From Flectobacillus sp. (GTDB lineage: Bacteria > Bacteroidota > Bacteroidia > Cytophagales > Spirosomataceae): DNA of 6,290 nucleotides. The stretch lies in assembly GCA_029865665.1 (NCBI GenBank), contig JARXAV010000181.1, positions 1-6,290 on the forward strand, read 5' to 3'. The notes under the pieces are model-generated. The model had not been told where the DNA came from and did no database searches. It saw only the letters and a program-made list of their open reading frames with translations. A program made the position numbers and the translations under genes. Below are positions 1 to 5,820 of the stretch, in pieces; the stretch's first letter is position 1; every line of letters starts with the position of its first letter.

Positions 1-343
1 CACCCACTACGCCAATCGGAATTAACATTTTGCGAACGTCAGGTTTTGCAACGGGCAAACGTGCTGAATTGGGTAAATCAATACGAGCATCTACCCATGA
101 ACCCTCTTCTAACAAACGAGCAAAACTATGCCATTGAAAAACGGCTCGCTTCAATTCGCCCGCCAATTGGGTTTCCGAAATATTCGTTTCTTCTTTTGCT
201 TGTTGAATAAGGGCTTCTGAAGAATCCAGTATTTCCTCTGCAATCGCATACAGAAAAGTAGCTTTTTGTTTGCCCGAAAAAGTCTTATATTGGTTAAATG
301 CCGCCGAGGCTGTTTGCATTACCTGCTCTAAATTCGTTTCCAT
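1..343 (-). CDS. Aldehyde dehydrogenase, alpha-ketoglutaric semialdehyde dehydrogenase type (N-terminal part)
   Basis: Only the first 114 residues are present; the gene continues beyond position 1. The protein begins METNLEQVMQTASAAFNQYK. Helical segments follow that match the N-terminal cofactor-domain region of NAD(P)-dependent aldehyde dehydrogenases acting on 2,5-dioxovalerate (alpha-ketoglutaric semialdehyde). Recognisable landmarks are SGKQKATFLYAIAEEI (23-38), AKEETNI (49-55), LLEEGSWVDARID (77-89), and PDVRKMLIPIGVVG (101-114), which leads into the usual ASNFP segment. Family members oxidise this semialdehyde to 2-oxoglutarate at the end of non-phosphorylating pentose, uronate or hydroxyproline breakdown. 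The catalytic Cys and Glu lie outside the window, so activity and substrate cannot be judged. The ATG at 343-341 is chosen because the frame upstream meets a TAA after twelve codons with no ATG or GTG between. The protein lacks the N-terminal strand carrying an NPATGE-like motif found in many homologues. The gene is divergent from the envelope operon. The superfamily is near certain; the substrate is inferred. Confidence 0.85.
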   Translation of the reverse strand, partial: METNLEQVMQTASAAFNQYKTFSGKQKATFLYAIAEEILDSSEALIQQAKEETNISETQLAGELKRAVFQWHSFARLLEEGSWVDARIDLPNSARLPVAKPDVRKMLIPIGVVG

Positions 344-372
344 ACAATTAATAACGTAGTTGAGTAAAAAGT

Positions 373-405
373 CAAAAGTTTATGAGTGACCTTAGCTCGA
401 ACAAA
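373..405 (-). promoter_or_regulatory. Candidate promoter for the aldehyde dehydrogenase gene
   Basis: On the minus strand, TTTG (405-402) is followed after 21 nt by AACTTTTG (380-373). The second element is one mismatch from the Bacteroidota -7 consensus TAnnTTTG, and the spacing fits the usual 17-23 nt range. The box ends 29 nt before the start codon at 343, giving a short leader. Such AT-rich matches arise by chance, so this is only a candidate. Confidence 0.35.
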
Positions 406-419
406 AGCCATAAATGGCT
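406..419. repeat. Short perfect inverted repeat (possible operator)
   Basis: AGCCAT, AA, ATGGCT form a perfect 6-bp inverted repeat with a 2-bp centre. It lies immediately upstream of the candidate -33 element of the aldehyde dehydrogenase promoter, as read on the minus strand. The position would suit a regulator site. No coding region precedes it on either strand, so a terminator role is unlikely. Function is inferred from position only. Confidence 0.3.
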
Positions 420-445
420 GTTTTATTTTGCTAAATACAAAAAAT

Positions 446-486
446 CAAAATATTATGTAATAAAAAACAATCAAACAAAATATTAT
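446..486. repeat. 11-bp direct repeat with 30-bp period
   Basis: CAAAATATTAT occurs exactly at 446-456 and again at 476-486. The copies start 30 bp apart, close to three helical turns, so both face the same side of the DNA. The surrounding sequence is very AT-rich, which makes chance repetition fairly likely. Confidence 0.4.
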
Positions 487-705
487 TTGGCATAAGTAGC
501 TTAGACATTGAACTCTCCACTTTTAACTAGTTATTTTTATTCATTTCAATCCCATAATAAACATGTATTAATAACGCTATATCCATAAGTAAGTTCTAAT
601 TTAAAGACTTAATTCAAAATTAGCTTTTCAAGATACAATTTTAGGTATTCGTAGAGGTAGGTACTTATTATCAATACGATAACGATTTCTTGAAGACTTT
701 TTTCT

Positions 706-713
706 TAACTTTG
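706..713 (+). promoter_or_regulatory. Promoter -7 box for the TPR-DUF4292-EnvC operon
   Basis: TAACTTTG is an exact match to the Bacteroidota -7 consensus TAnnTTTG. The upstream -33 element is weak: TTTC at 686-689 with a 16-nt spacer. Transcription starting a few bases downstream would give a leader of roughly 65 nt before the ATG at 787. It is the best match in the intergenic region and the only exact plus-strand one found. Confidence 0.55.
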
Positions 714-786
714 AGAAAATATAGCACTCAATTATGGCCACTTTACGCTAAAACATTCACGTTTGAGGCTATCACGTTAATTAAAT

Positions 787-2523
787 ATGAAGTTATCTTT
801 TAGACATACGCTTTCTACCCTGACTTTCCTTTTGATGGTCAGTACCCTTGTTTTTTCTCAAAAGAAAGAAAATACGACTACCAAAAAAGACGAGAGTTTA
901 CATGCACGACTGATTGAAGCAGAAGCAAACTTCACCGAGGGCATGAAATTCTACATGATGGAAGATTATGAGAAGACCATCGCCCCATTTGAAAAAGCCT
1001 TAGAGATTTCGCCCAATAATGCTGGAATTTTATATTCCATTGCCAATAGTTACCAAAAATTAAAAGATGAAAGCAAGGCTATTTCTTACGTAGAAAAAGC
1101 CATCAAGCTTGATTCTGAAAATCCTGCCTACAATGAATTATTGGCAGATTTATTGGTGCGTACTAAAAAATATCCAGAAGCGATTAAGACGTATCAAACC
1201 TTAATTCAGCAATATCCAACTAAAACGACTTATTACATCGAACAAGCGGCTGTTTATATTTTCGATAATCAGTATGCCAATGCCATTAAGGCGTATGACC
1301 GTGCCGAACGCATCATGGGTGTTAGCGAGGAAATTACTCGTCAAAAGCAAATGATTATGATGAAAATCGGTAAAATGGACGATGCCATCAAAGAAGGGGA
1401 AAAACTCGTAAAATCAGACCCCGAAGATATGGATTATAGTATCGAACAGGCTGAATTGTTGATAAGTAATAAACAGAATGAGAAAGCGATTCCGTACTTA
1501 GAAAAGATTTTACAACATAATCCTGAGAATGCTCAAGCTCATATTATGTTAGCTCAATTGTACCAAGAAAAGGGTGATATTGAAAAATGTAACAAGGAGT
1601 TAGAAATTGCGTTGAAAGACAACAACCTAGACGCAGGTACCAAAGCCCGTATTTTGATGAGTTATATCAATTCGGCAAAAGATGATAAAGCAAAAGAAAA
1701 TGCACAATCTTTAGTGCGAGCCGTAATTAAATCCAACCCGAACGACCCTAAAACTCATGCAATTTTAGGAGATTTACTCTATCAGAAAGAGGATGTTGAC
1801 GGTGCAAGAGATGAATATGTGAAAGCCGCTCGATTAGACAAATCGGTCAACGAAGTTTGGGGCAGAATCATCCAATTAGACTTTGACCTTCGTCAGATTG
1901 ACAGTGCTATTACGCACTCAGAAGAAGCCATCGACGTTTTTCCGAATCAAGCAGCATTTTGGTATTTGAACGGAACAGCCTATTATCGTAAACGCCAATA
2001 CACAAAAGCACAAGAGTCTTTGGAGGAAGCACGCCGTTTAGCCCCAGAAGGATACGAAATGACCGAACATATTCATGCTCAATTGGGCGATACGTACAAT
2101 AGCTTGAAGAAATATACCCTGTCAGATCAGTCTTATGAGATGGCCTTAAAAATAAACCCTCAGAATGATCATGTACTGAACAATTACAGTTATTTCTTAT
2201 CGTTAAGAAAGGAAAAATTGGAACGAGCAGCACAAATGGGATCTCAATTAGCCGAGCGAAATCCAGACAATGGGACTTACTTAGACACCTACGCATGGGT
2301 ATTGTATGTAATGAAAAATTACGAAAAAGCTGGTCAGATTTTAGAAGTAGCCGTAAAACATAATATCAATCAAAGTGGTACAATCGTAGAACATTATGGC
2401 GATGTCCTTTTTCAATTAGGTAAAAAGGATAAAGCTCTTGAAGAATGGAAAAAAGCTAAATCAATTGGCTCTACGAGTACATTACTTGACCAAAAAATTA
2501 GAGAACAAAAACTTATTGAGTAG
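787..2523 (+). CDS. Exported all-TPR scaffold protein, LbcA/PA4667-like
   Basis: This 578-residue protein has a signal peptide (basic start, hydrophobic core about 9-23, likely cleavage near VFSQ at 22-25). There is no lipobox cysteine, so it should be soluble in the periplasm or peripherally bound. The rest is tandem tetratricopeptide repeats, about 13-14 by eye from residue 47 to 560. Clear units are at 47-76, 80-112, 114-146, 215-247, 322-354, 390-421, 429-460, 498-528 and 534-560. The C-terminal end has the pattern NNYSYFLSLR (465-474), NPDNGTYLDTYAWVLY (492-507), EHYGDVLFQLG (535-545), W554. The same arrangement is typical of large TPR proteins encoded beside lolB in proteobacteria, such as P. 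aeruginosa LbcA, which recruits the protease CtpA. TPR arrays bind partner proteins and are not enzymes. No Shine-Dalgarno is seen, as is common in this phylum. The ATG directly precedes the signal peptide. Being a TPR protein is certain; the LbcA-like role is inferred. Confidence 0.92.
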   Translation: MKLSFRHTLSTLTFLLMVSTLVFSQKKENTTTKKDESLHARLIEAEANFTEGMKFYMMEDYEKTIAPFEKALEISPNNAGILYSIANSYQKLKDESKAISYVEKAIKLDSENPAYNELLADLLVRTKKYPEAIKTYQTLIQQYPTKTTYYIEQAAVYIFDNQYANAIKAYDRAERIMGVSEEITRQKQMIMMKIGKMDDAIKEGEKLVKSDPEDMDYSIEQAELLISNKQNEKAIPYLEKILQHNPENAQAHIMLAQLYQEKGDIEKCNKELEIALKDNNLDAGTKARILMSYINSAKDDKAKENAQSLVRAVIKSNPNDPKTHAILGDLLYQKEDVDGARDEYVKAARLDKSVNEVWGRIIQLDFDLRQIDSAITHSEEAIDVFPNQAAFWYLNGTAYYRKRQYTKAQESLEEARRLAPEGYEMTEHIHAQLGDTYNSLKKYTLSDQSYEMALKINPQNDHVLNNYSYFLSLRKEKLERAAQMGSQLAERNPDNGTYLDTYAWVLYVMKNYEKAGQILEVAVKHNINQSGTIVEHYGDVLFQLGKKDKALEEWKKAKSIGSTSTLLDQKIREQKLIE

Positions 2524-2611
2524 ATTTGGGGCTAAAAAGGTTTCGAACAATGAAAGCCTCAAGAAGCAATATCCATCATAAACATTCGTTCCTACAAATT
2601 CGCCAATTCAA

Positions 2612-3463
2612 ATGAATAAATTAGTAGTCAGTGCATTACTGTCAACACTCTTTATAAGTTCTTGCAAAAAGACACACGTTACGACCAACAATACTCCCGT
2701 AGTAGTATCAAAGGATAGCATTATCGTTAGCCCTAAACAAGACAGCATCCTCAAAGTTGTAGAAGTACCTGTAGTAAAACCGAGTAGCGACCTTGACGAA
2801 GATAAGGTAAAAATTGACGATATTGATTTTAACTATTTAAAGGCAAAAGCAAAAGTTTCCTTTAAAAGCCCACACGATAGCCAGAATGTCAACGTAGATA
2901 TTCGTATGAAAAAGGATAGTGTCATTTGGTTAAACGTCTCTGCATTTGGTTTATCAGCCGCCAATGCTCTCTTTACCAAAGATGTAGTCAAATTGTATGA
3001 CAAAATCCACGGAGATTATCAGGAATTTACATATCCACAATTTGCTGAGAAATTCAATTTCAATGTAGATTACGATATTATCCAAGCCTTAATTATTGGC
3101 AACAGACCTTTCAAGAAGAAAAAATCAAGAGTTGTTCGTGACAATGAGTATTACTTATTGAAACAACAAGATGACAAAGTGTTGATAGATAATTACATCG
3201 GGCAAAATAGAAAACTCAAGAAATTATTATTGACGCAAGAGAATACAAATAATAAATTGAGTTTAGATTTTGAGGATTTCACTACCTTGAATGAATACTT
3301 ATTCCCTCAAAGTAGTTTAATTACGGTTGATTATAAGTCTGAGAAAGACCAAAAAATGTACCAGACCGTAGTAAATATAAAACATACCAAAGTGGAGCTA
3401 TTAGATACTCCCTTGGAATTTCCGTTTAAAATACCCGAGCGTTTGTTAAATAAGAATCACTAA
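2612..3463 (+). CDS. DUF4292 lipoprotein, probable LolB-like outer-membrane protein
   Basis: This 283-residue protein starts with a lipoprotein signal peptide whose lipobox is ISSC, giving lipidated Cys18. Residues 19-21 (KKT) lack the acidic residues of the Bacteroidota surface-export signal, so it probably faces the periplasm. A low-complexity Val/Ser/Pro/Asp linker (22-66) leads to the conserved domain (about 68-278), which I recognise as DUF4292, a family largely confined to Bacteroidota. Its pattern parallels LolB: amphipathic strands LKAKAKVSFK (76-85) and VNVDIRMKKDSVIWLNVS (93-110), then FGL (112-114), VVKLYD (125-130), a Tyr-containing turn, and IIQALIIGNRPF (156-167) where LolB has its W-x-LG segment. 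LolB accepts lipoproteins from LolA and inserts them into the outer membrane. The gene lies 88 bp behind the TPR gene and 47 bp before the EnvC-like gene. The family assignment is confident; LolB-type function is inference and a structural or other lipid-binding role is possible. Confidence 0.85.
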   Translation: MNKLVVSALLSTLFISSCKKTHVTTNNTPVVVSKDSIIVSPKQDSILKVVEVPVVKPSSDLDEDKVKIDDIDFNYLKAKAKVSFKSPHDSQNVNVDIRMKKDSVIWLNVSAFGLSAANALFTKDVVKLYDKIHGDYQEFTYPQFAEKFNFNVDYDIIQALIIGNRPFKKKKSRVVRDNEYYLLKQQDDKVLIDNYIGQNRKLKKLLLTQENTNNKLSLDFEDFTTLNEYLFPQSSLITVDYKSEKDQKMYQTVVNIKHTKVELLDTPLEFPFKIPERLLNKNH

Positions 3464-3510
3464 GAGCAATCCTTACGATTTAATAAATCCAGTATTCATC
3501 CATTATCATC

Positions 3511-4818
3511 GTGAAACATACGTCTAACCATACCATTCTTTCTAATACCGTAATAGGGTTCACTATTCTCTGTTTGTTGGTGAACAATCAGCAAGTAATT
3601 GGGCAAAAAAGGACTATTTCAACGACCTCGAAAAGGGTAGAATTAGAAGCGGCCAAACGAGCTAACCTTCAGAAAATTCAACAATTAAACTCCATTATTG
3701 AAAAAACGGAGCAAAGCAAAGAAGCCAGCCTCGGGAAAGTAAATGCACTTGGCGAACGCATCGTAAAGCAAAATAAACAGATTAGCCTCTTGACGGAAAA
3801 TCAACATTTGCTGAATCAGGAAATTGTTGATTTACAAAAAGCCTCTGGCGAATTATCTGGTAACTTAGAAAAACTAAAGGCAGAATATGCTTCCATGATT
3901 TATAATTCAGCCAAAGTCAGTACACAATTCAATAAACTAAGTTTTTTGTTTTCTTCGGCCGACTTCAACCAACTAGCAAGACGTTATCAATATCTAAAAC
4001 AATATTCAGAATCAAGAGAAAAGCAGGCAGTACTCATCCAAAAAACACGTGCCGAACTCTTGGCAGAACAACAGAAAATTCTACAACGTAGGCAAGAACA
4101 AGCAGCCGTTTTAAAAGAAAAAGTAAACCAAATTGATAATCTTGAAAGTTTAAAACAGAAACATTCGGATTTGGTAACACAACTTAGCACGAAGGAGCAG
4201 CAACTAAAAGTTCAGTTAGAAGCTAAGAAAAAATCGGTCAGTAATCTTGATCGTATGATTGCTCAGGTAGTAGAACGAGAAATTAAACGCTCTCAGCTAA
4301 GAGAACAACGAGCAAAATCTGCTCTTGAAAAAGGAAGTCAAAACAAAGTAATTACCCAAAAAGAAAATCAGGCAATCTCGATGAATGCCGAAGAGAATAA
4401 ATTAGCCTCTTCATTTGCTTCCTTAAAAGGACGAATGGCTTGGCCTGTTTCATCAGGTTTCATTTCCGATCACTTTGGCGTTCATAATCACCCCATTTTA
4501 AAGCGTATCAAGCTAAACAACAATGGGGTTGATATTCAGACAGGAGCAGGGAAAGACGTTAGTGTTGTCTATAATGGCATTGTACAATCAGTCGTTTCGA
4601 TTCCTGGAGTCAACATGATGGTAGCAGTACAACACGGTGATTATTTTACAGTTTATAGCAAACTTAGCAACGTTACGGTAAGTAATGGACAGGCAATTAA
4701 AGCTGGACAAAAAATAGGAGTCGTAGCAACCGATAATGACGGTACCTCCGAAATGAATTTTCAGGTGTGGAAAAACACGAGTAAACAAAATCCAGAACAA
4801 TGGCTAAGAGGGAGGTAA
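3511..4818 (+). CDS. EnvC-like murein hydrolase activator with degenerate LytM domain
   Basis: This 435-residue protein is close in length to E. coli EnvC. It has a signal sequence (hydrophobic core about 13-24, cleavage near VIGQ at 29-32), a long Lys/Gln/Glu-rich coiled coil (about 38-290), a linker helix containing LASSFASLKGRM (298-309), and a C-terminal LytM/M23 domain (309-435) opening with WPV (311-313) and ending NPEQWL (427-432), as in EnvC. The active site is lost: the HxxxD His is N337 (Asp341 remains), the YxHLS His is K384 in YSKLS, and the HLHFE motif reads EMNFQ (414-418). It should therefore regulate rather than cut peptidoglycan, presumably switching on an N-acetylmuramoyl-L-alanine amidase at division, with the coiled coil as the likely FtsX-type contact. 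The start is GTG at 3511; a TAA lies nine codons upstream with no ATG, GTG or TTG between. It is the last gene of the trio. No hairpin terminator with a T-run follows it. The EnvC-like class is confident; partners are inferred. Confidence 0.9.
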   Translation: MKHTSNHTILSNTVIGFTILCLLVNNQQVIGQKRTISTTSKRVELEAAKRANLQKIQQLNSIIEKTEQSKEASLGKVNALGERIVKQNKQISLLTENQHLLNQEIVDLQKASGELSGNLEKLKAEYASMIYNSAKVSTQFNKLSFLFSSADFNQLARRYQYLKQYSESREKQAVLIQKTRAELLAEQQKILQRRQEQAAVLKEKVNQIDNLESLKQKHSDLVTQLSTKEQQLKVQLEAKKKSVSNLDRMIAQVVEREIKRSQLREQRAKSALEKGSQNKVITQKENQAISMNAEENKLASSFASLKGRMAWPVSSGFISDHFGVHNHPILKRIKLNNNGVDIQTGAGKDVSVVYNGIVQSVVSIPGVNMMVAVQHGDYFTVYSKLSNVTVSNGQAIKAGQKIGVVATDNDGTSEMNFQVWKNTSKQNPEQWLRGR

Positions 4819-4940
4819 TTTCTACTAGTTAATTTTCTATTATTCAAAGATTTATACATAGAAAAGCAGGAATAAACTACACTTTCAGAGATTAGCTTCA
4901 AAAGATTATATAAAAGTCTTTAAAATTCCAAGAGAATTCC

Positions 4941-4972
4941 TAATTTTGCAATCCAAATTTATCTTAAATTTG
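4941..4972 (+). promoter_or_regulatory. Tandem promoter -7 boxes upstream of the anchored TPR gene
   Basis: Two exact TAnnTTTG matches lie close together: TAATTTTG at 4941-4948 and TAAATTTG at 4965-4972. A weak -33 (TTT at 4919-4921, 19-nt spacer) serves the first. The TTTG of the first box (4945-4948) lies 16 nt before the second and could double as its -33. Predicted leaders are about 80-105 nt. They make the anchored TPR gene a transcription unit separate from the upstream trio. Confidence 0.5.
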
Positions 4973-5056
4973 CTGAGATAAAAGAATTTGAACGCTCGTT
5001 GTTATTCCTAGTCAAAAAACGATGGAATAAAATTTATCAATAATTACAAAACCGAA

Positions 5057-5746
5057 ATGGCACAGAAAGACGAAAAAACACCCTTAGAATTTTTAGAGAG
5101 TCCAGAAGGATTACAACACGAACTTCAAGATGATCTTCAAAAAGTTCAAGTGGTTGTTGAGAAGAATAAAAATGTAGTATATGGCGTAGCAGGAGCAATC
5201 CTTCTAGCAGTTGTCGGATACTTTGGATACAACTACTACATGTCAACACAAGACGCAGAAGGACAAGCAAAATTATTTGACGCTGTTTATAAATTCGAAG
5301 CAGACTCAAACAAAATTGCGGCTAAAGAAATGGCTAAAATTGCAGACGAGTTCGGTGGAAACACAGGTAACTTGGCTAACTTCTATGCTGGTGTAGCAGA
5401 ATTAAAAGAAGGTAAATTCGATGCAGCTATCGACCACTTAAAATCATTCAGTAGCTCAGACTTGTTAGTTCAAGCTCGTGCATACTCATTGATTGGTGAT
5501 GCTTATGCAGAAAAAAAATCATATAGCGAAGCGGTTGATTTCTACAAAAAAGCAGCAGAATACAAAGCGAATAAATTCTTTACGCCAACGTATTTAATGA
5601 AATTGGCTGCTGCTTACGAAGCAAATAAGCAACCAAAAGAAGCATTAGAAGCTTATACAGAAATTACTGAGAAATTTGCTGAGTCATCAGAAGCTATCAA
5701 CGCCAAGAAATACAAGGCGGCATTAGAAGGCTCTGTCTCTGAGTAA
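5057..5746 (+). CDS. Single-pass membrane-anchored TPR protein, YfgM-like
   Basis: This 229-residue protein has a charged cytoplasmic N-terminus (1-38, including a Leu/Gln-rich helix at 19-34). One transmembrane helix follows at about 40-61 (VVYGVAGAILLAVVGYFGYN), after the basic EKNKN, with no cleavage site, so it is a type II signal anchor. The periplasmic part has at least three TPR units: about 106-133, 140-172 and 177-210. This architecture and length match the YfgM/TPR_21 family; E. coli YfgM is a SecYEG-associated inner-membrane protein that works with periplasmic chaperones. In Bacteroidota such a gene often lies next to ribH, as here. It has its own promoters upstream and a strong terminator 19 bp downstream, so it may be a single-gene unit with read-through into ribH. 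The ATG at 5057 gives the family's usual short cytoplasmic tail. Topology is confident. The role in secretion or envelope quality control is inferred from YfgM, and the family call rests on architecture more than on motifs. Confidence 0.85.
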   Translation: MAQKDEKTPLEFLESPEGLQHELQDDLQKVQVVVEKNKNVVYGVAGAILLAVVGYFGYNYYMSTQDAEGQAKLFDAVYKFEADSNKIAAKEMAKIADEFGGNTGNLANFYAGVAELKEGKFDAAIDHLKSFSSSDLLVQARAYSLIGDAYAEKKSYSEAVDFYKKAAEYKANKFFTPTYLMKLAAAYEANKQPKEALEAYTEITEKFAESSEAINAKKYKAALEGSVSE

Positions 5747-5765
5747 ATTAGTAACACAGGAATTC

Positions 5766-5801
5766 AAAGGGATAAGAGCGACGTTCTTATCCCTTTTTTT
5801 T
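5766..5801 (+). terminator. Strong intrinsic terminator after the anchored TPR gene
   Basis: AAAGGGATAAGA (5766-5777) pairs perfectly with TCTTATCCCTTT (5785-5796). A G-T and a C-G pair extend it inward to leave a 3-nt loop (GAC, 5780-5782). The last stem Ts run into eight consecutive Ts (5794-5801). The stem begins 19 nt after the stop codon. It acts on the plus strand; the minus strand has no comparable T-run. Because ribH starts 19 nt after the T-run, it may also act as an attenuator. Confidence 0.9.
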
Positions 5802-5820
5802 AATCTTAAACGAAATCAAG

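Larger units (their letters stand above)
344..786. other. Divergent AT-rich intergenic region without a gene
   Basis: This 443-bp stretch separates the leftward aldehyde dehydrogenase from the rightward TPR operon. No convincing open frame, tRNA or riboswitch-like structure was seen. It holds candidate promoters for both sides, a 6-bp stem hairpin at 406-419, an 11-bp direct repeat at 446-456 and 476-486, and a loose inverted repeat (CTAATTT 596-602 with AAATTAG 617-623). Runs of A and T dominate 420-490. The distance from the right-hand promoter box to the far edge leaves room for regulator binding, but no known operator was recognised. Confidence 0.7.

Noticed and set aside
600..610. TTTAAAGACTT, whose reverse complement occurs at 4914-4924 in the other promoter region
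   Set aside because: An 11-nt match between two AT-rich intergenic regions is plausible by chance, and positions relative to the promoter boxes differ.
596..623. CTAATTT/AAATTAG inverted repeat as an operator
   Set aside because: Very AT-rich 7-bp arms with a 14-nt centre and about 80 bp from the nearest promoter box; not distinguishable from background.
1910..2296. 128-residue open frame on the minus strand inside the TPR gene
   Set aside because: It lies wholly antisense to a clear TPR protein, shows no recognisable domain, and has a Cys/Leu/Arg-rich composition typical of shadow frames.
2527..2560. GGGGCT with AGCCTC as a terminator between the TPR and DUF4292 genes
   Set aside because: A 6-bp stem with a wobble pair and a loop of about 20 nt, and no T-run after it; genes are better read as one operon.
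4588..4800. 70-residue minus-strand frame inside the LytM domain
   Set aside because: It is antisense to a region whose plus-strand frame matches EnvC up to the NPEQWL end.
4833..4865. TTTTCTAT/ATAGAAAA inverted repeat after the EnvC-like gene as a terminator
   Set aside because: The stem has one G-C pair, the loop is 17 nt, and no T-run follows, so it should not terminate transcription.
5037..5309. 90-residue minus-strand frame over the start of the anchored TPR gene
   Set aside because: It is antisense to the transmembrane segment; Leu-rich shadow of the opposite strand, with no family recognised.
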